A DNA stretch of 14,452 nt from Oscillospiraceae bacterium (GTDB taxonomy: Bacteria > Bacillota > Clostridia > Clostridiales > Clostridiaceae), in NCBI GenBank assembly GCA_009785875.1, contig WQUF01000139.1, positions 1-14,452 on the forward strand, given 5' to 3'. A model generated the notes under the pieces. The model ran no database searches, was not told where the DNA came from, and saw only the letters and a list, made by a program, of their open reading frames with translations. The translations under genes were made by a program, and so were the position numbers. Below, one piece after another: positions 1-6,696 of the stretch (positions within the stretch are counted from its first letter, which is position 1; each line of letters opens with the position of its first letter).

Positions 1-513
1 TATACAAATGATTTACCCATTGCTGCAAATTTTATCACCACGAACACTTTTGACCAGCTCGCACAAGTGGTTGCTTTAATAGTTTCAGCCATCTTTATGG
101 TTATTATAAATCCTTTTCTAACTCTGATTTATTTTATCATGTTTCCGCTTTTGATCTTACTTCAAATGAAAATAGCAAAGCCAATCAGCGATCAAATTGA
201 GAAGGTATCCATGGAGAGAGCTTCATTCAATGCTATAGTGAACGACTCACTCCAGAATCCTTCAACCATTATCACATATTCTCTTGAAAGTGCAATGGAG
301 GAAAGATATTTAAATAGTTATAATAAATTCTATGATGAATTCATGAAATATGTGACAACACTTTTAAAACTTGCAATTAGCGGAGTTTTAGCATCAAACC
401 TACCAACTTGGCTTTTAATAATAGCATCTGCATTATATGTAGCAAGTGGTAGAATGACTGTGGCAGAATTTATCGCTTTTATCACAATGTACGCCTTTAA
501 AGAAATATGGTAA
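1..513 (+). pseudogene. ABC exporter half-transporter A, membrane-domain fragment (5' end outside window)
   Basis: The frame is open from the first base of the window, so the gene begins upstream. The visible 170 residues are the middle and end of an ABC exporter membrane domain: a long hydrophobic pair around residues 22-60, a charged cytoplasmic stretch with a conserved-looking ASFNAIVNDSLQN segment, then another hydrophobic pair (LPTWLLIIASALYVASG and EFIAFITMYAF). After AFKEIW the frame stops at TAA (511-513). Where the nucleotide-binding domain should follow, its later part appears in another frame (about 515 onward). I infer a deletion that removed the linker, Walker A and the first part of the ATPase domain and shifted the frame. 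Such half-transporters normally work as heterodimers exporting drugs, lipids or peptides. This copy cannot make a full transporter. Confidence 0.72.
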
Positions 514-532
514 AGAGAATTTAAGAAAGATC

Positions 533-1849
533 TTGTCTTACGTACCTCAGGACAGCTTTTTATTGCCTGTATCAATCGGTGAAAACATAATAGGGAACAT
601 GGCTTTAGATTCCAAAAGGCTAAATCAAGTTTGCAGAGATGCTGGAATACTTTCATTTATCAAGAGCCTTCCACAAAAATTCGATACTATATTGAGCGAA
701 TCCAGCGAGAACATTTCTGGTGGACAAAGGCAGCGCATCGCCATGGCAAGGGCATTTTACTCAGATACTCCAATTATCCTTTTAGACGAAGCTACTTCCG
801 CCCTCGATCCTATCACTGAAAGAGCTGTTTTAGATTCTTTCTACTCTTCTCTTAAAGGTTTACTGACTATTTCTGGAGTTTTTGCAGTAGGTGGCATCCT
901 CGTCTCCATGGGTGAGCTATCTCTTTCTAAACTGATCATGATCCCAACGATGTGCCAAGCTTTGGCAATTGGTATGTCCTCTATAGGCGGTGCCTGGGCT
1001 AGTATGCAAGCTCCTCTTGAGGCTGGCAAGAGAGTTTTTAATTTAGTCGGCGATGTTAAAAATTTTACTGATGATGATTTAAAAGATGAAAAAGTGGAAC
1101 AAAATTGGGATGGAGAGTATACACTGATTATAGAAGACGTGAATTTTACTTATCGAGGAGCTAATTCAAGAGCTTTGGAAAACATAAATTTAAGCATACC
1201 TGAAAATAAATTTGTTGCATTTGTAGGAGAATCAGGCAGCGGTAAATCAACTTTACTTCGTTTAATTGTAGGGCTTTATGAAAGAGATGATTTAAATATT
1301 AAACTTGGAAATTTAAAGTTTTCTAGGGATAATATTTTAGAGTGGAGAAAACACTTTGCTTATGTGGATCAGAGTTCTAAGCTATTCGACATGACAGTAG
1401 GAGAAAATATCGCTATGGGTAAGATTGGGGCTGATTTTGATGAAATAGTATCTGCAGCAAAGGAAGCTTATGCACATGATTTTATCTGCAAATTGGAAAA
1501 ATCTTATGATACACCTGCTCATGAAAAAGGTGCTTCCCTTTCAGGTGGACAGAGGCAGCGCATCGCTATTGCCAGGGCTTTGATCAGAAAAGCAAAAGTT
1601 TTGATATTTGACGAAGCCACAAGTGCTTTAGATGCTGAATCTGAAAGGCAGGTGATGGCTACAATCCATGAACTTCGAAAGGATCATACGATTTTGCTCA
1701 TTACACACAACTTGAAAAACATCGTGGATGCTGATTTAATAGTAGTCATGAAAGAGGGTAGAATTGTTGAAACTGGGACTCATGAAGAACTGATTCAAAA
1801 TAATGGGGTATATGTTGAGCTGATTAGTGCATCAAGATCAGAATCATAA
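533..1849 (+). CDS. Fused ABC exporter remnant: end of ATPase A joined to end of half-transporter B
   Basis: This open frame joins pieces of two half-transporters. Residues 1-108 are the second half of one ATPase domain: Q-loop (SYVPQDSFLLPVSIGENI), signature ISGGQRQR at 61-68 and Walker B IILLDEATSALD at 81-92. There is no Walker A, and the piece ends before the H-loop. Near residue 109 (about base 857) it runs in frame into the last two membrane helices of a second transporter (110-165). A complete ATPase domain follows: Walker A GESGSGKST 232-240, Q280, LSGGQ 336-340, Walker B ending D360-E361, H392. The coding frame upstream of 533 continues back to about 515 (LRKI before LSYVPQD). The TTG at 533 has no convincing ribosome binding site and is only a nominal start. 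I infer that two tandem exporter genes collapsed by deletion. The second ATPase looks intact, but the protein lacks most membrane helices, so transport activity is unlikely. Confidence 0.75.
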   Translation: MSYVPQDSFLLPVSIGENIIGNMALDSKRLNQVCRDAGILSFIKSLPQKFDTILSESSENISGGQRQRIAMARAFYSDTPIILLDEATSALDPITERAVLDSFYSSLKGLLTISGVFAVGGILVSMGELSLSKLIMIPTMCQALAIGMSSIGGAWASMQAPLEAGKRVFNLVGDVKNFTDDDLKDEKVEQNWDGEYTLIIEDVNFTYRGANSRALENINLSIPENKFVAFVGESGSGKSTLLRLIVGLYERDDLNIKLGNLKFSRDNILEWRKHFAYVDQSSKLFDMTVGENIAMGKIGADFDEIVSAAKEAYAHDFICKLEKSYDTPAHEKGASLSGGQRQRIAIARALIRKAKVLIFDEATSALDAESERQVMATIHELRKDHTILLITHNLKNIVDADLIVVMKEGRIVETGTHEELIQNNGVYVELISASRSES

Positions 1850-1883
1850 AAAAAGATCAGTTTTACGTGATATTTTATATTAG

Positions 1884-1900
1884 GGTGTCACCGTGACACC
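1884..1900. promoter_or_regulatory. Perfect 17-bp palindrome, likely operator
   Basis: GGTGTCAC-C-GTGACACC is an exact dyad with 8-bp arms and one central base, ending 19 bases before the GNAT start codon and just before its ribosome binding site. A one-base loop cannot form a good RNA hairpin and no T-run follows, so a DNA-binding dimer site is more likely than a terminator. An AT-rich TATATT (1877-1882) just upstream could be a -10 element, which would place the dyad at the transcription start. The binding protein is unknown, and no regulator gene lies next to it in this window. Confidence 0.5.
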
Positions 1901-1919
1901 TACTATTGAGGTGATACTT

Positions 1920-2381
1920 ATGTATCAATATTTTAAAGAATATATAATACGAGAAGGGAACGAAGGAATTTCTGGCGAAAAACTTCGCATGTTGTATGAA
2001 GGGGTTGAATGGATAAGCCCAGAGTTACCTGCTTGGCAAAATGAAAAATTTGAGATTGCATTTAAAAATTCTGCATGGGCTTTTACCGTTTGGTATAAAA
2101 ATGAGCTGATTGGAATGGTTAGAGTTATTTCTGACAAAGTGATGTTTGCATCGATACTGGATTTGGTAGTTCTTAAAGAACATAGGAAAAAGGGTATCGG
2201 GAGTAAGCTTATTGAGCTGTGTTTACAAAAAATGCTTCATGGTGGATGGTCTGTTCAAACAACTCCAGAAAACTACGATTTTTATAAGAATTGTGGTTTT
2301 TAAATGCCCGACAGTACAAAAAGTGAAACGCTTATTTATAATGGTTTTTTAAAGGCAAGAAAAGATGGACATAGGATTTAA
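1920..2381 (+). pseudogene. GNAT N-acetyltransferase interrupted by one in-frame TAA
   Basis: GAGGTG (1908-1913) six bases before ATG 1920 fixes the start, not the GTG at 1893, which lies in the palindrome. The first 127 codons give a GNAT fold: an N-terminal strand/helix region, VWYKNELIGMVRVISD, then the acetyl-CoA loop VVLKEHRKKGIGSKLIE (R/Q-x-x-G-x-G type). They end at FYKNCGF, the usual late strand. TAA 2301-2303 then interrupts. The same frame continues immediately with ATG and 24 further codons (MPDSTKSETLIYNGFL and a basic tail) to a second TAA at 2379-2381, reading like the normal GNAT C-terminus. A single base change (GAA or AAA to TAA) would explain this. The substrate is unknown. 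The truncated protein lacks the last strand and may be inactive. A sequencing error remains possible. Confidence 0.75.
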
Positions 2382-2390
2382 TCTCTGCTT

Positions 2391-2456
2391 TAGCTATAGA
2401 AAGCAAAATATTCTTTAATCCGTAAAATTATAAAATATTTTGCTTTTTTATAGCTA
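2391..2456. terminator. Long AT-rich inverted repeat, probable bidirectional terminator
   Basis: TAGCTATAGAAAGCAAAATATT (2391-2412) pairs with 2434-2456 (AATATTTTGC...TATAGCTA) over about 22 bp with one bulge or mismatch. The right arm carries a T-run directly after TTTTGC, and the left arm supplies the matching A-run for the minus strand. It lies between the convergent GNAT and HicB genes, as expected for a shared terminator. The stem is AT-rich, so efficiency is uncertain. I saw no target duplication that would make it a mobile element. Confidence 0.5.
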
Positions 2457-2532
2457 GATTATTATTCCAATAAAATATTGGATAAAAAACCAATGAACTG
2501 CTTGATTGCTCGAAAGATGAAAAAGTGTTCAG

Positions 2533-2988
2533 TTATTTTTCGCAAGACATTGTTTTTTGAAATATAGCTTCCGTTAATGTTTGTGAAAAATTAAGACCGA
2601 ATTTTTTAGCTGCTTTATCAGCCCATAGTGGAATAGTTAAAGTTTTCTTTACAAGCGTATCTTGTTCAATATACTCAGTGATATCTACAGATACCAAAGT
2701 GATAATAGACTTATCAGGATTATAAGAAAAATCATCATCGTCTTTGAAAGGATTGTTAGCTTCAAGAGATAACTCTTTTAGATTTGATGGAGTAGGCAAA
2801 GTTTCTTCTCGTTCCAAAAAATCAGCTATTACAATTCCGAGCCAATCACTAGCCATATACATTGCATCGTCAATATCATCACCTTGAGTACCAGTTCCTT
2901 TTAAATCAGGAAACCAGACATAGTAGCGTTCTTTGTAACCAGGGTTAGTTGTATAATAAAAAATAGCAGGATAAGTCTTTATAAGCAT
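2533..2988 (-). CDS. HicB-type antitoxin, without a HicA partner
   Basis: The 151-aa protein has the two-part HicB layout. Residues about 4-70 match the partial RNase H-like fold (YPAIFYYTT...YYVWFPDLKGTGTQGDDIDDAMYMASDWLG, like YPAIF...FPDLPGC.TQG...EAL..A). The C-terminal 40 residues (KKTLTIPLWADKAAKKFGLN then FSQTLTEAIF) resemble a ribbon-helix-helix DNA-binding segment. The start is ATG 2988 with GGAGG five bases upstream; the longer frame from a TTG at 3000 would place the ribosome binding site inside the gene. It begins 27 bases after the P1 peptidase stop and is probably co-transcribed with it. HicB normally neutralises the small mRNA-cleaving toxin HicA, but no HicA-sized frame with dsRBD-like features is next to it on either side. 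It may be a solitary regulator or antitoxin-like relic. Confidence 0.8.
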   Translation of the reverse strand: MLIKTYPAIFYYTTNPGYKERYYVWFPDLKGTGTQGDDIDDAMYMASDWLGIVIADFLEREETLPTPSNLKELSLEANNPFKDDDDFSYNPDKSIITLVSVDITEYIEQDTLVKKTLTIPLWADKAAKKFGLNFSQTLTEAIFQKTMSCEK

Positions 2989-3015
2989 AATTACCTCCAA
3001 AAATAATACTCATCA

Positions 3016-4038
3016 TTAAATAAATTCCATCAGTGACTTTCTAACATTACCGTCTCTTCCAATCATGGTCTTCGAGTGAACAAGTGAGCTTATAACTGAT
3101 TCTTCAGTGACTTCAGCTACAGCTCTGAATACTAAATCCATTTTATTTTCATTTAATATGTTCATATTGATAATATCTCTTTCTTCATAATGCTTAATTT
3201 TATTTGATGTAGTAAAAGATATTACAATATCTCCACTTCCATTTCCTAAGAACGATCCTGTTCTTGAAAGACCGATGGATGCTCTTTTTGAAATCCTTTT
3301 TAGTTGTCTTTCATTTAAAGGTATATCTGTAGCAAGGACGATAATTATAGAGCCTTTCTCTAAAAGAAAAAGCTTTTCTTCTTCTATTGTGAAGAACTTC
3401 TTGCCATTTAAAATAAAATCCTGTTTTGAACCAAAATTTGAGAGCACTATTCCGCCTAAAACGTAATCTTTATTATCAAGATTCACGACCCTTGAAGCAG
3501 AGCCAATACCACCTTTGAACTCAAAACAGCTCATTCCAGTTCCTGCACCAAAAGCACCTTCCTTAAAATCATCTATAGCATTTTCTATGGCAATTTTTAC
3601 ATGCTCTTCTTTTACATTCATTCCTCTGATGTCATTTAAATATCCATCATTGCATTCGCACACAACAGCATTGACGGTACCTGTTGAGATTCCAATATCT
3701 TCATTTTCTTTAAGCATGTATTTTACGAGACCGCTAAGAGCTGTGCCCACACTGAGTGTATTTGTAAGAATAATTGGAGTTTCGATTGTTCCAAGTTCAT
3801 CGATTTGAATTAAACCTGTGCTTTTGCCAAATCCATTTATTACATAAGAAGCAGCTACAACCTTTTCTCTAAATATATTTCCTTGATGAGGTAAAATTGC
3901 AGTGATGCCAGTGTGAATGTTTCCATCATCTAATGTGAAATGCCCAACTCTAACACCTTCAACATCGCTGATTAAGTTTTTCTTACCCAGTTCTAATGTT
4001 CCAATTTTAAAATCAAATAAATCCTTTGGAATTCCCAT
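3016..4038 (-). CDS. P1-family (DmpA/BapA-like) aminopeptidase
   Basis: A 340-aa protein of normal length for peptidase family P1 (L-aminopeptidase/D-esterase, Ntn-hydrolase-like fold). Family landmarks occur in order: DVEGVRVGHFTLDDG near the N-terminus (25-39), the glycine-rich GAFGAGTGMSCFEFKGGIGSASR (161-183), KGSIIIVLATDIPL (228-241), RASIGLSRTGSFLGNGSGD (252-270) and AVAEVTEESVISSL (307-319). In this family the precursor cleaves itself before a serine that becomes the N-terminal nucleophile; here Gly229-Ser230 fits. It probably hydrolyses short peptides, peptide amides or beta-peptides in the cytoplasm; no signal peptide is visible. AGGAGAA precedes ATG 4038 by five bases. The HicB gene follows on the same strand after 27 bases. 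Substrate preference cannot be read from the sequence. Confidence 0.88.
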   Translation of the reverse strand: MGIPKDLFDFKIGTLELGKKNLISDVEGVRVGHFTLDDGNIHTGITAILPHQGNIFREKVVAASYVINGFGKSTGLIQIDELGTIETPIILTNTLSVGTALSGLVKYMLKENEDIGISTGTVNAVVCECNDGYLNDIRGMNVKEEHVKIAIENAIDDFKEGAFGAGTGMSCFEFKGGIGSASRVVNLDNKDYVLGGIVLSNFGSKQDFILNGKKFFTIEEEKLFLLEKGSIIIVLATDIPLNERQLKRISKRASIGLSRTGSFLGNGSGDIVISFTTSNKIKHYEERDIINMNILNENKMDLVFRAVAEVTEESVISSLVHSKTMIGRDGNVRKSLMEFI

Positions 4039-4149
4039 TTTTCTTCTCCTTATATAAAAAGATGTTCACACAATATCTTTTTCAATCATATCATATATTA
4101 TAAGCTAACATATCAATAAAATATAAAATGAGCAATAAAAGTCAACGAT

Positions 4150-4177
4150 TTTAGTGAAACATGCTTTATAATATACT
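4150..4177 (+). promoter_or_regulatory. Weak candidate promoter for the CPBP protease gene
   Basis: TTTAGT (4150-4155) and TATACT (4172-4177) are 16 bases apart, and an overlapping TATAAT lies at 4167-4172. The -35 match is poor. It sits 45-70 bases before ATG 4222 in the divergent intergenic region 4039-4221, which is otherwise AT-rich with no clear hairpin. A TATAAT on the minus strand (4102-4097) could be the -10 for the P1 peptidase, but no convincing -35 accompanies it. Confidence 0.3.
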
Positions 4178-4221
4178 AGGTATTGCTAATTATCTAATAT
4201 ATTAATAAAGGAGTGTTATCC

Positions 4222-5088
4222 ATGTCCACAGCAAAAAAAGAAAATGTCCTGAAAGCGATTGTGGTTTCTTTGTTTTTCCCGGCCCTCTATTTTGTGATTA
4301 TGTTTTTGGTTAATTACGGCTACTCGATTATATGGAAATTGAGCCACGTCGGAATGACAAAACAGCAAGTGGAGGCACAGGTTTCATCTGTCGCACTCAT
4401 TCTTCTTATGGTTATTGCCGTAGTTTTCTTTCTTATAACATTTATCATCTTTCAGGCACGGCATGAGAGCTTACCAAAGCGAATTGAGTGGAATCCTGCA
4501 CCTAAAAAATCAGTATACGGGTTTGCCGTTTTACTCGGTGTTGGGCTGATTTTTACCAGTGTGCTCGTGTCTTTGGCGATTCCTAAAAGTTGGACAGCCA
4601 ATGATACCGTCGCCAACGCAGCTACTGGACAGAGCTTGATCTTGGCTATTCTTGCGGTAGGGATCATAGCACCTATAGCGGAAGAAACGGCTTTTCGCGG
4701 TCTGATGATGACTCACCTTAAAAGCCGATTTGCGCCTTGGCTTGCGGTTGCGATACCGGCACTTGTTTTTTGTGCTTTCCACGCATACGATTCATTGGGG
4801 CATATGTTCACCATTATACCGTTGGCGGTGAGCTTAGGTTTGGTATTCTACTGGACGAGGAGTATCCGTGTGACAATAATGATACATATCCTAAACAATA
4901 TAATTCCTCTTATAATGGCAGTCACCGCAAATTCGACCGGCTCTGCGGCGGCGGGCAATACATCGAGTAGCACTTCGGCTTCTATCGTAATGGGCATAAT
5001 CGGGCTGGCGATTGTCATGTTCGCGTTGGTCATGATTTATAAACGCAGACAAAAAAGCGAATCCATTTTACAGACAATTACCAATTAG
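4222..5088 (+). CDS. CPBP-family intramembrane metalloprotease
   Basis: The 288-aa membrane protein has several hydrophobic segments (about 10-35, 56-78, 100-120, 138-152, 172-190, 195-212, 255-278). It carries the three CPBP (CAAX protease/bacteriocin-processing, formerly Abi) motifs: EETAFR at 154-159, FCAFH at 183-187 and HILNN at 222-226. These supply the glutamates, histidines and asparagine of the intramembrane active site. Members cleave prenylated proteins, process or give immunity to peptides, or act in signalling; the substrate here is unknown. AAAGGAG (4207-4213) eight bases before ATG 4222 fixes the start; an upstream in-frame GTG (4213) overlaps the ribosome binding site. The gene is richer in G+C than its neighbours (half of bases 4621-4680 are G or C), suggesting a different origin. 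The C-terminus has a small Ala/Ser/Thr-rich extracytoplasmic loop before the last helix. Confidence 0.87.
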   Translation: MSTAKKENVLKAIVVSLFFPALYFVIMFLVNYGYSIIWKLSHVGMTKQQVEAQVSSVALILLMVIAVVFFLITFIIFQARHESLPKRIEWNPAPKKSVYGFAVLLGVGLIFTSVLVSLAIPKSWTANDTVANAATGQSLILAILAVGIIAPIAEETAFRGLMMTHLKSRFAPWLAVAIPALVFCAFHAYDSLGHMFTIIPLAVSLGLVFYWTRSIRVTIMIHILNNIIPLIMAVTANSTGSAAAGNTSSSTSASIVMGIIGLAIVMFALVMIYKRRQKSESILQTITN

Positions 5089-5118
5089 TTCTAGCATCCA
5101 TGAGAATATGGGCTGGAA

Positions 5119-5146
5119 TTGTTTTTGAATTTAAAGTACGTATAAA
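5119..5146 (+). promoter_or_regulatory. Candidate promoter for channel/AraC operon
   Basis: TTGTTT (5119-5124) and TATAAA (5141-5146) are separated by 16 bases and lie just before the AAGGAGG ribosome binding site of the channel gene. The transcript leader would be only about 15-20 bases. No terminator is visible between the CPBP stop and this point, so read-through from CPBP is also possible. Confidence 0.4.
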
Positions 5147-5169
5147 AGATTTAAGGAGGAATCCGTAAA

Positions 5170-5706
5170 ATGCTGAGATGGTTATTTAAGAAGATATTCA
5201 AAAAAAATGCACCAGGATTATTTTTTTATATTCCACCTGTTATGGGTATTCTTCTTTGTTATCTAACTTTCTCCGAACATCGCCTGGGAGATATGGTCGC
5301 CAACATCATAGCTCTTTTTTTGAATTCTATCACGATACTTGTGCTGATTGCAATAAATTTACGTCGTTTTATTGTAACTTTGCAAAAGCCTTATCAAAGT
5401 GCGAATTTGCATGTAGCACTAGGTAGTGTCTTTGCAACAGTCATGCTCTTTGCTGCGATATACAGCTTTATATATTTATATATACCAAATTCGTTTGCTG
5501 GTCTTAACGGTAATACACCCCTGGACGAGTGCGTGAATGTAATATATTTTAGCACAGTCACTTTTACGACGGTGGGTTTTGGGGACATTCTTCCTGTCGC
5601 ACCAATCGCTAAGGTATTTGTATCAATTGAAACTATGTCATTCTTTGTTTTCTTTGTCATATTATTGGGTAACCATAGTGTATTCATAAAACCAAAAGAG
5701 GGATAA
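5170..5706 (+). CDS. Small potassium channel-like protein (ion channel 2TM/pore domain)
   Basis: The 178-aa protein has about four membrane segments: 16-34, 42-64, 81-105 and 145-167. Between the last two lies a pore loop with a K+ selectivity-filter sequence TFTTVGFGD (131-139), the TVG[FY]GD signature. The C-terminal half is therefore a 2TM/pore channel module; the first two helices are an extra N-terminal hairpin, too short for a voltage sensor and without a regular arginine series. Four copies would be expected to form one pore in the cell membrane. There is no C-terminal RCK or nucleotide-binding domain. AAGGAGG precedes ATG 5170 by about ten bases. Its TAA overlaps the first of the two ATGs (5706, 5709) of the AraC gene, so the two are probably translated together. 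Confidence 0.82.
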   Translation: MLRWLFKKIFKKNAPGLFFYIPPVMGILLCYLTFSEHRLGDMVANIIALFLNSITILVLIAINLRRFIVTLQKPYQSANLHVALGSVFATVMLFAAIYSFIYLYIPNSFAGLNGNTPLDECVNVIYFSTVTFTTVGFGDILPVAPIAKVFVSIETMSFFVFFVILLGNHSVFIKPKEG

Positions 5707-5708
5707 TG

Positions 5709-6629
5709 ATGTATGAAAAATTTCTAAAATTAGGAACAGATTATATAGAGCAAAATTTATTTCTGGATATTTCACTAGAAGAATGTGCAAAGGCAGCAGG
5801 ATATTCCTTATATCATTATTGTCGCGTATTTAATGCTGCAATGGGGATTACTATTAAAGAGTATATCCGCAAGCGGCGTGTTTCAGAAGCGGCGAAAATG
5901 ATAAATGAAACCTCTTTTTGCCTTAAAGAAATTGCGTACCGATGCGGTTTTAATTCACAGGAAAACTTCATACGAGTTTTCAAGTCTGTGTTTGGAATTA
6001 ATCCAAATGATTACAAAAAGACCCGTTTCCCTTTGCATTTATTAACACCAAACTCTTTACCAGTAAAAGATTTTCATGAGCCTGATTATTCCTTATTTGA
6101 GGAACCTAAAATTGTGATGCTAAATTCATTTGATGTTGCTGGTAAACGAAATTCAACTACTTTTGAAAATGAACAACAATTTAATGATATTCCTGTTTTC
6201 TGGAGTCAATTTTATGCACAGCACTTATATGAACAGCTAGGTTATTCTGAAGAGCAAACACGGGTGGATTATGGTGTCGCCATTTTTGAGAAATTTGATA
6301 TGGATTTAAACTATGATAAAAGCCAAAAGAATGAGCTTGATTTCGACTATTTGACAGGTGTTAAATTTTTAAACTCAAAAAAGATACCAGAAGATATGGA
6401 AGTCATATCAATTCCCTCTGGGCTTTATGCGGAAATCTATCACAGACCTGCAAACGACTATAACTTGATTCAAAATATAATTGATACATGTTATTACATG
6501 AATTATTATTGGTTCCCAAACTCTGATTATGAATACTCAGGAGGCTATCAGTTAAATGAATATTGTCCACAAAAAAATAGACTTAGTAAAGCAATTTATA
6601 TGCCTTTGAAGCCTAAAGAGAAAAATTAA
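5709..6629 (+). CDS. AraC-family regulator with C-terminal GyrI/Rob-type effector domain
   Basis: The DNA-binding domain is at the N-terminus (about residues 5-105) with two helix-turn-helix units: SLEECAKAAGYSLYHYCRVF, and CLKEIAYRCGFNSQENFIRVFKSVFG followed by the typical NPNDYKK end. The rest (about 120-306) resembles the GyrI-like effector-binding fold seen in Rob-type regulators (PKIVMLNSFDVAGKR..., FWSQFYAQHL..., IPSGLYAEIYHRP...). This suggests it binds a small, often hydrophobic ligand and controls transport or stress genes. Two ATGs are possible. The second (5709) is chosen because GAGGG (5698-5702) is six bases from it but only three from 5706, which overlaps the channel stop. Coupling to the channel gene suggests it regulates that gene or its own operon. 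A hairpin terminator begins within its stop codon. Confidence 0.85.
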   Translation: MYEKFLKLGTDYIEQNLFLDISLEECAKAAGYSLYHYCRVFNAAMGITIKEYIRKRRVSEAAKMINETSFCLKEIAYRCGFNSQENFIRVFKSVFGINPNDYKKTRFPLHLLTPNSLPVKDFHEPDYSLFEEPKIVMLNSFDVAGKRNSTTFENEQQFNDIPVFWSQFYAQHLYEQLGYSEEQTRVDYGVAIFEKFDMDLNYDKSQKNELDFDYLTGVKFLNSKKIPEDMEVISIPSGLYAEIYHRPANDYNLIQNIIDTCYYMNYYWFPNSDYEYSGGYQLNEYCPQKNRLSKAIYMPLKPKEKN

Positions 6630-6651
6630 AGGATAGGGAAACCTATCCTTT
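6628..6651. terminator. Hairpin terminator between convergent genes
   Basis: AAAGGATAGG (6628-6637), loop GAAA, CCTATCCTTT (6642-6651) form a perfect 10-bp stem with a stable GNRA loop. TTTAATTTAT follows on the plus strand, and on the minus strand the stem is followed by TTTAATTTTT. It can end both the AraC transcript and the converging amino-acid transporter transcript. Confidence 0.75.
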
Positions 6652-6696
6652 AATTTATACAGGTTAAGAAAACTCATCAAGATTTTTGTTTTATCT

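Noticed and set aside
505..535. Programmed frameshift joining the two ABC frames
   Set aside because: No slippery heptamer is visible, and the linker, Walker A and start of the ATPase domain are absent, so a deletion rather than recoding explains the break.
1893..1919. GTG 1893 as the start of the GNAT protein
   Set aside because: It lies inside the palindrome and would put the good GAGGTG ribosome binding site within the gene; ATG 1920 fits better.
2391..2456. Long inverted repeat as a MITE
   Set aside because: No flanking direct repeat was found, and its place between convergent genes with A- and T-runs fits a terminator.
4452..4970. Overlapping open frames in the CPBP gene on both strands
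   Set aside because: They have no ribosome binding sites or recognisable domains and are shadows of the protease gene.
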